Shown here: positions 35,917-48,400 of the stretch, piece after piece
How positions within the stretch are numbered: position 1 is the first letter of the stretch
Layout: the number at the start of each line of letters is the position of its first letter
From: Mesaphorura yosii
Taxonomy: Eukaryota > Arthropoda > Collembola > Poduromorpha > Tullbergiidae
Direction of reading: 5' to 3'
DNA: 64,000 nucleotides
NCBI GenBank assembly: GCA_009869945.1
Contig: WIXG01000017.1
Span: forward strand, 62,001-126,000
The notes under the pieces: generated by a model
Seen by the model: the letters and a program-made list of their open reading frames with translations, nothing else
Databases searched by the model: none
Told to the model about the DNA's origin: nothing
Program-made: the position numbers and the translations under genes

Positions 35917-36610
35917 TTAATTAAGTACTGCTACAATGTATATTTGAATTAACAAATGAACCAAAATTAAAAACAGACAAAGCGACGGCCTCAAATTCGG
36001 GCTCTGATTGCAGTAATCGGTATCACAAAAGCAAATGTGCTCCACATTAGATATGTTGAATTCTCCCGGCCAAGCGTTCCGAGACTCTCCCGCGCCCGTG
36101 GATCCGGCGATTCCGTTGGACATGTAATCATCCCTGTTCATCATGGTCGGGCCGCACCCGAGCCGGTGACTCTTGCCCGTCCGCGTCGTTGTGGACGTGC
36201 AGCCACGCTGCGTGTAAAACTGATCCGTGAGCGAACTCCGCGTCACAAACTTGACGCACAGCGGCTTGGAGTCCGACTCGTCCGAGTTCGGGTCACTCGC
36301 GTGCGAGTAGTGGAAGCCGTTGTAATGATCGTCGTCCCCACAGTTGACAACGTACTGCCGAATCGGATACACGATCTTCGTCTCAAAATCGTGACACGAG
36401 CCAGAGTGGGAAGAAATGTCCCGCGGATCGGTGTTGGGCTGATCTGTCTCGTGTGCGGATTCAGTCCCACAAAAGTAGCATTTTAAGGCTGTCAAAGAAA
36501 AAAACGTAGGACACAGTTTTATGATTGGTGCAAATCTAATTAAGAAATCTTCACTTACCCGTGCAGCACTGGACGGAAATCGCCCAGCTCATGAAATAAA
36601 TCCAATTCAT
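35917..36610 (-). CDS. Second Ly6/uPAR-type GPI-anchored protein
   Basis: Two minus-strand exons, 36610-36559 and 36488-35917, give 207 residues. The tiny first exon (52 nt) encodes MNWIYFMSWAISVQCCT, most of a signal peptide, and joins in phase to ALKCYFCGTE. Ten cysteines follow in three-finger order, ending HICFCDTDYCN. The C-terminus is hydrophobic (LRPSLCLFLILVHLLIQIYI), a GPI signal. It shares the KCYFC...C.C.TD.CN frame with the gene at 22 kb, but it lacks that gene's Gly/Ser stalk and has only one intron, so the two are distant family members. Likely extracellular and membrane-attached; partner unknown. Confidence 0.85.
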
Positions 36611-39272
36611 GGCGGCTGGACACAATTTTTGCAAAAATGTGTCAACTCCGAACTGAATTTATGGAATAATTCCGGAATTCGTGTCTTTGCCTTGTCACTC
36701 TGCTGCTTGCGACACTAAAATTGCGTTTTTGATGCTGGACTCAACGGAAGTACCACACGACGAAGCGTAGACAGAAAAAGACTTGGGCCTTGCACATTTC
36801 ACATGTCGCTTGGTTTAAAGTTACGAACCGTTAGATTCGATATTTGGAACTGCTTTGCAAGTGTTTGTGTTCGAGTTCGGGTACGTAATCGGCGACTTAT
36901 CTAGGAGGAAATAAATTTTTAATTTCTTAACTCTTTTCACGCGGAGCGTGGCGTGGCGCGGCCTAATAAATACAAATGTATTGAAATCTTGTGGTCGCTC
37001 GCTTACTAGCCAGCTGAAGAACACAAAACAGAATTCGGGAGCCAGCTTGAGCTTTGTTTATGCCATGATGCCATGTGGAATGTGAATGAGTCAAGAAAAT
37101 GTTCGACGATGAAGTGAAGATGAAACAAAAGTCATGCAAACGGATCATGAAACTAGTAAACGCGTTTGGTTCAAGTGAGTGTTTATTTATGCTGTGTCTC
37201 ACGCTTTGGATTTGGGCTGCAGTGCTAATATCTAATCATTGTGTAAACTGTAGACGGGATGGAATAGCGAACAAGTGAATAAGCGATAGACTTCCGGATT
37301 TACTATGTGGAGCACTGCCTCTAAACTGAATCGCGCGTTTTTGACTCGACATTTGGCTAATATTCTTACATTAGAACTTAGATGAGTAGAATTGGTTGCT
37401 TTCATGCACAAAAATGACAAATGACCTTATGAACCATGAGTGCATGTGTAATTCAGTTGGCGAAAAGACGAACTGACCTTTATATGTATGAGATTTCAAT
37501 TTTTCTCAAAAATCATCAGCTTCAGACCATTTTGAGTAAGAAAACACTGCAAGCATGAAAGGAGTAAAAGCTTTGGTCATGCTTGAATGAAAACGAGCGA
37601 GACTTTTGAACCTCGCCTGTGGGAATGAAACACTGTTTTGCCACATTTCATACATTTTGCATCGGGATATTGTGCGGTGAGCGCAGAGTCGCTTTCATGC
37701 AGTGCACACAATAAAAATGTAATGCAATCGCCGCTGTGTTATTCGCAGTTTGGAGATCGTGCTCGTAATCACGATCGTAGGCGACTTACGCTTTGGGAAT
37801 TTTATAGATGAAATAGTTTGTAAATGACCGAATTTAATCTGTCGAAAGATAAATTCATGTTAGTGTCCAGCGACGATTTCATTTCACAATTAACGCCACT
37901 TCCTAGAAGAGGAATAGCCTCTGTGCTTGTTATCCGTATTCCAAGTAGTAGTCTTTGCGTATTTGCGTCAGTGTCAATTTACTTTAAGTGCTGTCAATCA
38001 ACGTAACGTAACGCTGTGACTTGATTTGATATTGCTAACCAGACGCCGCGTCATCACGAAATCAATCCGTGATGTGATAAACACTTGTTCGAATTCGAAT
38101 TAGAGTTGAAGTCGTTTTGATTGCACTCCATCATAAAAGAAAAAAAACGAAAAGCAAAGCTCACACGATCGGCTCATCGGCCGATCACCTTTCCCCTCTT
38201 TTCCATCGCCCCGTTGTTGGAAAACTTTCCAGTCTTTCGCGACGGAGCGAGTAAAAGTTGGAAGAGTGACAGGATTCGGTAATAAAGCCGGTGAGAAACG
38301 GAGGGACAGACGGGAGTCGGAGCGGGCACAAGAATAATGGCCAAGGCACGTAAATGCAGAGTACAACACAATAATAATGAGAATGAGACTCTCAATAGGC
38401 ACATGAGCCGAGCGGAGCCGTGCATTGCAGTGCTGCTAAAACCTCAAAGCGAACCTCTCGGCAGTGTTCAGACGCTGGGTAGCTCGTACCTCAAACTGCA
38501 TTGCCACGTAACCATCGAGATCACAGGCAGCCAGTGAAAACTTTCTCCGTCAAAATGTACACCCACTTGGCATGGCACGGCGAAACAACTTCTTGCCGGG
38601 CCGGGCCAGACCACCAGGCACCACGTACCAATGCACGGTGCATACGAAGGAGGGATGTGCCAAACACTCGCTTACAACTCATTTACTCACCTGTGAAATG
38701 TGAAATGCATCTTTCGATTCATAGCATTTTTCATCTCCGCTCTGCAGAATGCCGATTCATATTTCGAGATGTACTCGGATGATTTCAATTATTTCTTTCC
38801 TTCCTAATGCTAAAGCTAACATTTATGAACAACAGACCAAAATCGAAGAATTCATCAAACCAGCGAACAACTGACATGGACTTATCAAGTACGCGACTGA
38901 CCTGACCAACAAATGAGAACAGTACACGTTAGTATTTTTCATTTTGCACGAGACTCGTCGAGAAGTCGATCACTCGTGTCTGCACCCCGTTCGCACCTGC
39001 TTTTCATGCAAAGTACTTGAGAAATTGGTGTAACAGCATAAATACGAGGCCTACAATCCTCCCACTTGAAATTCGATGATGAGATCATAAATGGCTCCAT
39101 TAACGAGGCTCATACTGGGAATCTGAGTTTGCATATAAATATGAGTGCAGAACGGAGGCCTGACATTTTCATTCCAGACCACGACCACGGCCACACTCTA
39201 ATCGGGACGGACTCAATTCATGGTCAGTCAGCTTGCTTCGCAATCGCAATTCACAATTCGACGGAGCCGACG
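36611..39272. other. 2.7 kb spacer before the alpha-glucosidase gene
   Basis: Divergent spacer between Ly6-type (-) and GH31 (+) genes. No exon supported. An in-frame Met at 39066 upstream of the glucosidase was rejected as start because it would precede the signal peptide by 69 codons. Confidence 0.5.
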
Positions 39273-42200
39273 ATGAGATCGACCTTTAGCTGTAGGTTTT
39301 TGTGCCTGGTGCTTGTAGCCTTCGCAGCAACAGTTTCTTTGGGTGAGATGGACATAGTCAAAGCAATTTTGCACAGCAATGCACTAATTCTGTGATATGC
39401 CAAAGCTGATTTCATGCTTCGCGTTTTGCAGTTGCGGGTCAAGAATGCCTTCCTGACGCAGAGCGCGTGGACTGCCACCCAGATATCAATGCATCGCCTG
39501 AAGAGTGTGTGAGGCGCGGGTGCACGTGGTGCGATGCTCAAGTCCCCGATCAGAACATTCCACACTGCTTTGTCCCGCGATCGTACGGGTACTCAATGTT
39601 TGGACTCCCGATTGATACGGGAAGTGGATACATGTAAGAAATTGATGGCAGGAATTGCCATACACTAACAGAAAGTGCTTTAATTGGCCTATCCTCCATC
39701 TATTTTCAGTGTAAATCTTCAGCGTGCCACCACCGCATCGTATTTCGGGGATGATGTCCAAAATCTCAACCTGACCATCGAATTTCACTCGGAGTACCGA
39801 CTCCGAGTGCACATCACAGCTGCCGACGGGAGCCCGAGGTGGGAAGTCCCGCTGGCCGTCAATCCCGCCATGGGCGGAATCGCAAATCCTCTCTACGAAG
39901 TGATCTTTACAAACTCGCCCGTTTTCTCATTCAAAATCAATCGACGATCGACCGGCACCACTCTCTTCGACTCGTCGCTCGGTGGGCTCACGTTCGCCGA
40001 TCAGTTCCTGCAAATTGCGACCAAGTTACCATCGCGAAATGTGTACGGGCTAGGCGAAAATGAGCAGCCATCATTCAAGCACACTTTCCGGGGGTTTGAA
40101 ACTGACGGCAGCAAACAACACCCGAAATGGGGTCTCTACGCGAGGGACGAGCCGCCAAACGTGAGCTACTCAGAAACTGATTTCTATTTGAATTTAGGAA
40201 TTTCTGGAGTTTCTGTGTCTTCTTCGTTCTTGTAGACTGATGCGAATCTGTACGGAGTTCAGCCATACTACACGGTCTTGGAAAACGATGGAAATGCGCA
40301 CTCAGTTGCAATTGTGAACAGCAATGCTCAAGGCAAGTCAAATTCAATTGAATGGCTACACATTTGACGAATTACAACAAAAGCGAAGACAATTCTAACG
40401 TTCGTTGGTTTTTCAGAGTTCGAAATGCACCCTGCGCCTGGGATCGTTTATCGCACAATTGGCGGAGTTCTCGATCTCTACTTTTTCCTCGGCCCCACTC
40501 CAGAAAATGTTGTGCAGCAGTACACCGAAGCTGTGGGTCGCCAACCACTGCCGCCTTACTGGGCGCTTGGGTTCCAGCTTTGCAGATACGGATACAACAC
40601 ACTGGAAGCCATGAAGGCGGCGGTTGATCGCACGGCGCAGTACAACATTCCTCACGTGAGTCCGGCCAGAACTGACAACTGGCAACCTGGCAATTGGAGC
40701 CGGAGTTGATAATTTATTGCTCGTTTGTAGGATGTTCAATACGGAGACATTGACATCATGGACCGCGAGCTGGATTTCACAATTGGAGCTCCTTTCGCAG
40801 GGCTCCCGGAATACGTTCGTGAACTCAAGGCGAGGGGAATCAAATTCATGACGATCTTGGACCCGTTCATCAGCATAGAGCAGCCAAACTATCTGCCGTA
40901 CGAGTTGGGCAACGAAATGGACGTCTGGGTGAAGAGACAAGATGGTACTCCAGTCGTAGGGCGCGTGTGGCCCAACAACCAAATGGACAAAGTCCACTTC
41001 CCGGATTACTTCAAGGACTCAGCGAAAGAATGGTGGCGGATACTGATCACGGAATTCCATAGTGAGCTAGAATTCGATGGGCTCTGGATCGACATGAATG
41101 AACCAGCCAATTTTGACGATGGTGACTCGGAGCAAGGCTGCGCAGACAACAAGTGGAACATTCCTCCGTACATGCCACGTAATTGCTCTTATTGACCGTG
41201 ACCTCTTTCATCTTTCTACACCGTAACAGCGTGAATACTTACAATTTTACAACAGGAATTCGTCCTTTCGGTTCGGCTTCTGCATTGTTCAGTAAGACGA
41301 TCTGCCCGGATCACGTTCATTCGGTTGGAATTCATTACGACACCCACAGCTTGTATGGCTGGTCCGAGTCTGAGCCCACGGCTGTGTAAGCTACCGTTTA
41401 GTTTAAGTTTCGGAAGATTAAACATGTTTTAACTGGATTCTTGCTTTGTGTTTTTTTGTGCAGGGCCACTCAAGAAGCCGTTGGCAAACGATCGTTTGTG
41501 TTGTCTCGTTCGACTTTCCTGGGATCCGGCAAGTGGGTCGCTCATTGGTTGGGTGACAACTGGTCGAATTGGACCAACCTTCATTTTTCAATTATTGGCT
41601 TGCTCCAATTCAACCAGTTTGGAATTCCGTTCGCTGGCTCAGATATCTGTGGCTTCATCAATAACACAACTCCGTCGATGTGTCAGCGCTGGATGGAATT
41701 GGGCGCGTTTTACCCATTCTCCAGAAATCACAACGGACTGGACAACGAGGTACAACAATTTGGAAGCGTTTCTTGCGTTGGGCTTCAATTAATAATTCCG
41801 ACTCATGCACCTTATGCAGGACCAAGATCCCGGATACTTCGGACCGGAAATTGCCATTTCATCAGCTCGAGCATTGAATATCCGTTACACGCTTCTGCCT
41901 TACTTGTACACGCTCTTGGCCAATCACAACATTAATGGAAACACGGTTGTACGCGCACTTTGGCATGAATTCCCAACCGACACGATCGCAACTGGAATTG
42001 ACAGGCAATTTATGTGGGGATCAGGTAAATTAAATCCCTGATCACTGATGTAATTTTAATGATGCCTTGCTTTAATCGTGCCTTCGGTGAGCAGGGCTCT
42101 TGATTTCACCGGTCCTGGACGAAGGTAATGTATCCGTCGACGCGTACTTCCCACAAAGTCGATGGTACAACTATTACGATGGTGCACAAGTGTCTGAAGC

Positions 42201-42733
42201 CGGAATTCACGAAATTGACGCTCCAATGGATTACATTCCCCTTCACGTTCACGGAGGAAACATTTTACCCACACAAGAGCCAGCTGTCAACACTGAACTG
42301 GCGAGAAACAACCCACTTGGTCTTATCGTGGCTTTGGACGAGGCAGGAAAAGCGTTCGGAAGTCTGTATTACGACGCCGGCGACTCAATCGGTAAAACCC
42401 CACCTAATCATTTTCTTTATTTAGTTCGTGAGTGGTGACTAATCGTCTGACTATCTCTGATTAGATCCGATCGAGAAAGGAGAGTACTTCTGGGCTGATT
42501 TCGAGGCGGCTGACAGTCGAATCAATTCTACAATCGTGAAGAATGGCTATCCTGAAATGTCACAGAAAGTTCTGAACACAATTCGACTTCTTGGGGCTCC
42601 ACGCCCGTCGCTCATCACCGTCAACGGGCAGTTCCACACGGATTTCGAAGTGAACCCGACGACTGGAGAGGTGCTCATCAAGAATTTGGGGCTGAACGCA
42701 ACGACACCGATTCTAATTTTTCATTTTCAATAG
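39273..42733 (+). CDS. Alpha-glucosidase, GH31 (lysosomal acid / maltase-type), with trefoil domain
   Basis: Eleven exons: 39273-39342, 39432-39633, 39710-40160, 40236-40332, 40417-40655, 40731-41178, 41256-41385, 41464-41749, 41820-42024, 42095-42391 and 42465-42733. They give 897 residues with all phases closing. A signal peptide (FLCLVLVAFAATVSLG) is followed by a P-type trefoil domain (about 27-73, ECLPDAERVDC...RRGCTWCDAQ...CFVP). The GH31 barrel has the nucleophile in WIDMNEP (Asp about 474) and the acid/base in HWLGDN (Asp about 577), where animal enzymes usually have HWTGDN or HWLGDN. It would release glucose from maltose, glycogen or starch ends. There is no membrane anchor, so it is lysosomal or secreted. 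Several N-glycosylation sites (for example NNTT, NWTN) are visible. Intron 4 begins with GC instead of GT. Confidence 0.97.
40333..40416 (+). other. GC-AG intron in the alpha-glucosidase gene
   Basis: The exon ends ...CTCAAG and the intron starts GCAAGT, with a normal TTTTTCAG acceptor at 40416. Reading phase (GCT CAA G|AG TTC GAA) is kept only with this donor; no GT nearby works. Apart from the C at position 2 it is a perfect U1 match, as expected for a GC-AG intron. Confidence 0.85.
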
Positions 42734-43438
42734 GTTATATAAAGAACGTAATAGGTAGCCATTGCCTTGAGATGTGAGTCAGAAATTGCACATTTAAGAT
42801 TTCTTTATTTCTCTGTCTCATAATTAGTATTCAATTTGTTCACAATTAGTGCGTATACCGAAAAGAAACTTCATTGCAAAAATCTAGACAGGACAAGTTG
42901 GGGTTACAAGACACGTGTGACGAAATGACAAAACATTTGTTCAAATTCTTCATGCAGACTCCTTCAAGAAGGAGGCCATCTTCGCTCGAGCTGCTCGTTT
43001 AAAGCTATTCACAGTCTTGCGCTTAAATAAATTAAGACTTCGAGTAGACAACAGTCAGAATCTGTACTTACAGTCTAGGATACATTAATTAAAGCAATCA
43101 GTTTGTGTTTGTACGAATAAAGCTAACTAATACCGATTGGCATTGCCGCTGTCAGTGGGCGCTTCGGCGCGTCGTCACAGAATCTATTCAAAAGGTAAGC
43201 ATAAACGAGTAAAATGCAAAACTACAAACTAGCGAGACCCAACTTTGATTTGAGATTGGCTGCACCGCCGCACCGAAGTTGGTGGGCAACCGCAAAGGAA
43301 TGAGTTATTTCACGTTTGAACCATAAATTGAAAGAACCAAATGATATTTGGAAAAATAGCTGTTTCATATTTCATGTTTCACGTTAACATACGAAAGGCT
43401 ATCAAAATTATCTTCTGTTTGTCGGTTCGCGAATATCC
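42734..43438. other. Convergent 3' gap after the glucosidase gene
   Basis: Plus-strand AATAAA occurs near 43026 and 43118. Nothing coding recognised. Confidence 0.5.
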
Positions 43439-45400
43439 TTAATTGGATTCTTGCTTCGGCTGATTTCTGCAAAACATTTGTTCCAAGAGTCCGGCTGCTA
43501 AAGGAGCGACGCAAGTCAGCTTGAAGTAGTCGTCGGCGTTCTTCAAGTTCATGAGTTCTTCGCGAATTCGCAACATCTGCAAAAGAAAAAATGAATTGCA
43601 TGCATAATTGAATTGCTACTTGCAATTGGAATTTGTCGGGATTACATTTTTGTTGGAGATTTTGTGCACAAGAAATTGCACGACAGCCGGTTTGATATCA
43701 AATTCCCCGATTCCGAACATGCTCTCTGATTTCGAGTCAAGAGTCGTGTCATCATCGTCGCCACCGTTTGACGAGGCTGAGGTCAAGTCATTTTCATTCT
43801 GTAGCAATGCATTAACGTAAGTTAGCGATTTAAAGTAAAAGCAGCAGTTAATTGACAATTGAACCGAAACCGTCTCACCATTTGATGAGATCCGTTATTG
43901 TTTGAGAAGTTGAGAGGAAACATCGGCAACTCATTCGCGCTGCCCGGCATTCCCATGTATCCTTCCAGCGTCGAACGGAGTTTCGAAGGTGGGCTTTGAC
44001 TTGTACTGATCAAATTGAGTGCTTCATTGGAGTTCATGTGAATCTGACTAAGATTGTCCAGAAACCCGTGTGCTGGTCCTGGAATTCCGGGCAGAGCACC
44101 GCCAAGGTGCCCATTGTTTGCATTGTTCTTGTTATTCTTGCGTTGGCGCTTCTTCCCTGCTTTTCCCGGCTTTGTATTCAATCCAGTTGACGTGTTGGAA
44201 TTCGAAAACACTTGCGTCTCCATTGATAAAGATTTCTCTGGATCATCCTGTGACGATTTTGGTAACCCATCTTCCGCTGCTGTGTTGACCCATTTGGGCT
44301 TCTTGCTCTTACGTTTTGAAGGACTGCTATCACGGTTCTGCTCCTTTGCGGCTCCGCTGCTCGCGGTCCCATTATTTTTACTCCTCTTGTTACCACCGCC
44401 GCTGGAGGAAGGAGCATTTGGGTTATTTGTCACTGCAGCATTTGATGAAGCCACACTACTATTGGAGGATTTAGAAATTTTCTTGGCTGTGTGCAGGAGT
44501 TCGATATTTACAAGATAAACTTTCATACGCCTCTTTAGAATTTTTACATAGTCACCAACCTGCAAAAAATTGCAAATTCACCTTGTTAGCAACTTTTAAT
44601 GGGCTTTGTCAAAATGAAATTAACTAAATGACTAAGCTTCATACTTTATCAAGTAGATTTGCTTTCCGGCCACCGGAGCCTTTGACGATGTGCAAATTGG
44701 GGTCCAATGTGATCTGCACACAAAAATCAATTTATGTCAGCCTGAATACGCCAGTAAGCATCAAAGTTTCTTGCGAATTTCCAATTTCGCAATTTATCTT
44801 ACGTGGAAGAGATGAAGGAATTCGTGCCAGGTCATATTTGTCCCACACAACACTTTCTCGATTGTGATGTCTTTTAGCTGTGGAAGGTCTGAACGCACAG
44901 TAATTGGAACCATGTCCGGTCTCAACTGTGACAAAACAAGAACGCAAAAATAAAATCACCGCACAGCACATCACACAGATTTTAATTACAAATTTAATAT
45001 TCTTACGTGTTCCTTGTCCGCCTTGCTGTTTCCTTCGCTTTGGTGCAGGGTCGAAGGTTCTTCGCCGCCCTGAAAACGAACAAATAGCGTAATTAAACCT
45101 CCACGCTCATAGTTAAGTTTAGGCCAGCTGTAGCATGTTGATTGCTATTTTGCCTGCCTTTTCACATACCATCTTAATTTCTCCTCCGCTCGTATTGTAA
45201 TGGCTGTTTATGTGATGGTAGCCTGGCGGACCGGGACCGATGCCGCCGCTGCTCTGGTAAGGATTCCCCGAATTGCTGACCACGGACGCGATGGTGGCGT
45301 TGATGGAGTTGGCTGAGGACGTGGACAGGGACGCGAGTAGGCTTAGACCGTTTCCTATGTTGAGACCGCTGACACCAGGCTGCTTTGTGTCAAACTCCAT
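43439..45400 (-). CDS. Unrecognised, probably nuclear protein (485 residues)
   Basis: Seven minus-strand exons, 45400-45170, 45069-45007, 44925-44803, 44713-44645, 44559-43879, 43798-43646 and 43576-43439, are all in phase 0. The even splicing shows a real gene. I cannot name the family. What is visible: a Ser/Gly/Asn-rich N-terminus; then a dense, ordered stretch (residues about 98-190) with RPDMVPITVRSDLPQLKDIT, VLCGTNMTWHEFLHLFH, ITLDPNLHIVKGSGGRKANL and VGDYVKILKRRMKVYLV, which looks like the conserved domain. A long low-complexity region follows with basic clusters (SKRKSKKPKW; GKKRQRKNNKNN) that resemble nuclear localisation signals. The C-terminus is helical (MLRIREELMNLKNADDYFKL; APLAAGLLEQMFC). 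A transcription- or chromatin-linked role is only an inference from composition. Further upstream non-coding exons are possible. Confidence 0.8.
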
Positions 45401-48400
45401 GTACGTTTTTGTACTGTGTGTCGTTTCTTGTTGTTGCTGTGTCTTGCAATTTGCAAACTTCTAACTTTGTGCTTTGATGGTGTCAATTTTCACATGTTTC
45501 TTCGCTGGTCGTTGTCACTGGCCGCGTTGCAGTTGCGGTAAGACGGTGACGGTGAGGAATTTGCAAGCTTTTACTCGTGAAATTCTGCTGGTGACTCACA
45601 GTCCAGTTGCACTTAATCACTCACTCGCCAAAAACCTGTTACTCTTACTTTTACGTCACAACGTGCAAAGTGCTAGCGGAGTGTGCTCACTTGCTCACCG
45701 TACGCGATTCACGATACGCGAAATTGTCAACAAAAACACGGAACACAGAAGGTCAATATGCCAATGGCCAATACAAATATGCAAATGTGCAAATTCTTTC
45801 GCTCCGCTCGCCGCAACGAATTATCTGTATTTGCAAGGTCACATCCACAATTTCCTCAAATTGCTTCTATTTTTCTAATTTGTGATGAACTTTGACGCTT
45901 TTGAAATTTACTGGAATGTCAATCTTGAAGTTGAAGTGAAGCTTAGCTGAACTGCTGCGCTGCGCTGGGCCGCAAAGCGAAGTGCGAAGCGAAGCGATCG
46001 GTTGTTACCTGGAAGGTGAAACGATGAAAAATCTATAACCCAGCATAAAACACGTAAGAGCAGCAGAGCAATACAATGGAATGAAATTGGAATTCACTAA
46101 GAAACACTGAAACACGGCTCTGCTGCGCTCCTGAGCAGAGAAAACACCAGACAGGCCAGGAAAGATATCTCGATTTCGACTTGGACTTCCACTCGAAGCT
46201 CGACTGATGGAAAGAAATTCACAACACCGCACCAGAGCCAAAGCCGAAGCACAAAATTCTCCTTTCTTGGTCTCGGTTCTTTACTTTACTTTATACGAGT
46301 GAAGTGAACGACAGACGCGATGGCAATGGTCTTGCGATGCGATGCAGAAACAGAATAGAAACATATGAAAAAGAATCAAGAAAGGGTTAAGTTAGAGTTG
46401 GAATGGGATAGAATCGTCTTCTCGTCGTATTATGATGTATTATTACGAAAGAAGATCCAATGCAATGCAAGTTCTTTTCTACTCGATTCATTCGCCGTGC
46501 CGTGTGTGAAACCACTGACTGAGTGAACGCGATCTTCTTCTCTGCCGTGCCTCCCTGCAAGGCTGCAATGTACTCTGGAGCTGGAGCAAAACCAGAAACC
46601 CAGCATAAGGAAAACGTGCATTACACGTTATACACACGTACCGTGTTTGTGTCTTGTATTTGTATTTGTGTACACTTACATTACATTATTACACGGAAAT
46701 ATTATTATAAATATTATACGTAATAGCAACAAAAGAATCCAAGAGCAGAAACTCCAGAAAGCAAAAGTTGCATGAAGAATTCAATGCAGTAGCGTCGTGG
46801 CGATGTAATAACAAATATGATGAAACTCTGTCGCTCGTTCTCGCGGTCTCGTCGTCCCTCACTCTTAAATATTATTGCTTTCCTGTCTGCCGCACTTCAC
46901 AGCATTCTGCTTGATATATTTTTGTTTTTGCACTGCTGTTGTAACGACTTGACTTACGGCTCTTGTTCTTGGCCGCCCGCACCCGTAATGAAATGAATTG
47001 TGGCAGTGTTTGAGTTTTTGATTCTGTACATGTGAATGTGAGTGTGATGATTATGATGTTGTGTTATGTGATATGGATTTCTGCCATTTGCCATTGTTCT
47101 CCACTCCAGCAACGATTTTCGGTACGGAACGTGAAAGTAAAAGCGTGGGAGCGTCTTTTAGGGTTCTTGTTTTATGCGTACGCGTATCTTTTGCCTGCCT
47201 GCCTTACACACGCTCTAAACAGCCGACCGAGTAGGCTGGTGAGACCGAGTTTGAGCTTTTTAGTTCAGTTTTCAGTGCCTACTTCACTACTTCTTGCGTG
47301 TCGTGTGTTGATGTTGAATGTTTTTAGTTTGTCTTTTTTGACAGACAAAGCGAGCAAAGGAAATTCTACAGTCTGGTAGAACCTGAGCCGTGTTACCGTG
47401 TGCTTTGCTGCCTTTTACTTTCGTACTCGCACAGGTTTCTTCCTCTCCTTTCGTCTCCTCTCTTGCACTGCATAGCACGCCTGTTTTGGTTTATTGCAGA
47501 AAAGCAGCGAATAGAATAGTACATTACACGAGTTACGAGAACGAGACGAAGTTTACGAGTTTTACGAGTTCGGGTGAACGGCAAAGTGAAGCAGAAATAA
47601 CGTATAAAGCATTATAGAATTTAAGACCTAAGAATCACGGCCCTTCGTCCAATCCGAATACGGTATACGAAGCACGAATGTATAAGGTACAAAACACCAC
47701 GATGGTGCGGCAAAGAAAGGCAGGAAGATATGGAAATATTTTGTAATATAAAATGCGCCGCGCCATAATAAAAAGATAATAATAATATTAATGTGCAAGC
47801 ACAATGGAATGGTGATGCTCGCTGTGAACGTAATAATTTGTATTTTGTGAGGCAGGGTTTCGAATTTTGTGTAATGACGACGAAGACGAGACGATAAAAG
47901 TGCTGCGTTCGATATATTTGTATTTTACAATGCCTACCAGCACGGCTGACGGCTCACAGTCACAATAAAGAATTTCAACTGCTGTGAACCAACTCAGCCA
48001 ACTTCTGCCGGAGTTTAAAACTTGTTAACACGCCAATGGCAAAGGCAGAGACAAATGCAAAGGCAAAGAGAATGAAAGAAAATTTGAGTTGGTCGATCGT
48101 CGTGAACGAGAAACGCGACGAGATCGAGAGCGTGAGAGAGGAAAAGAAAAGAGCAACTTACTTTCGTAGAAGCAGACGAGAAGATTTGAGAAAGACGCAT
48201 ACTCTTACGTACGTGTGTAAAGGCTTTGGGAATGTTGAGCTCACAGCGCACTGGAAATGATGAGACGAATGAATTTCTGACTGGAGACAAGACCGACCGA
48301 GTTTGCTTACTTTTATCCTACACATTTGGTTCTGCAGCACGCGGCATGTACGGAGCATGGAATAGGAACTACGTTGCTTTTGACTGCTTTTGCTGGTTGC

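Noticed and set aside
37000-39000. Search for transposon or retroelement remnants
   Set aside because: No terminal repeats, target-site duplications or reverse transcriptase/transposase motifs were seen here or elsewhere in the window.
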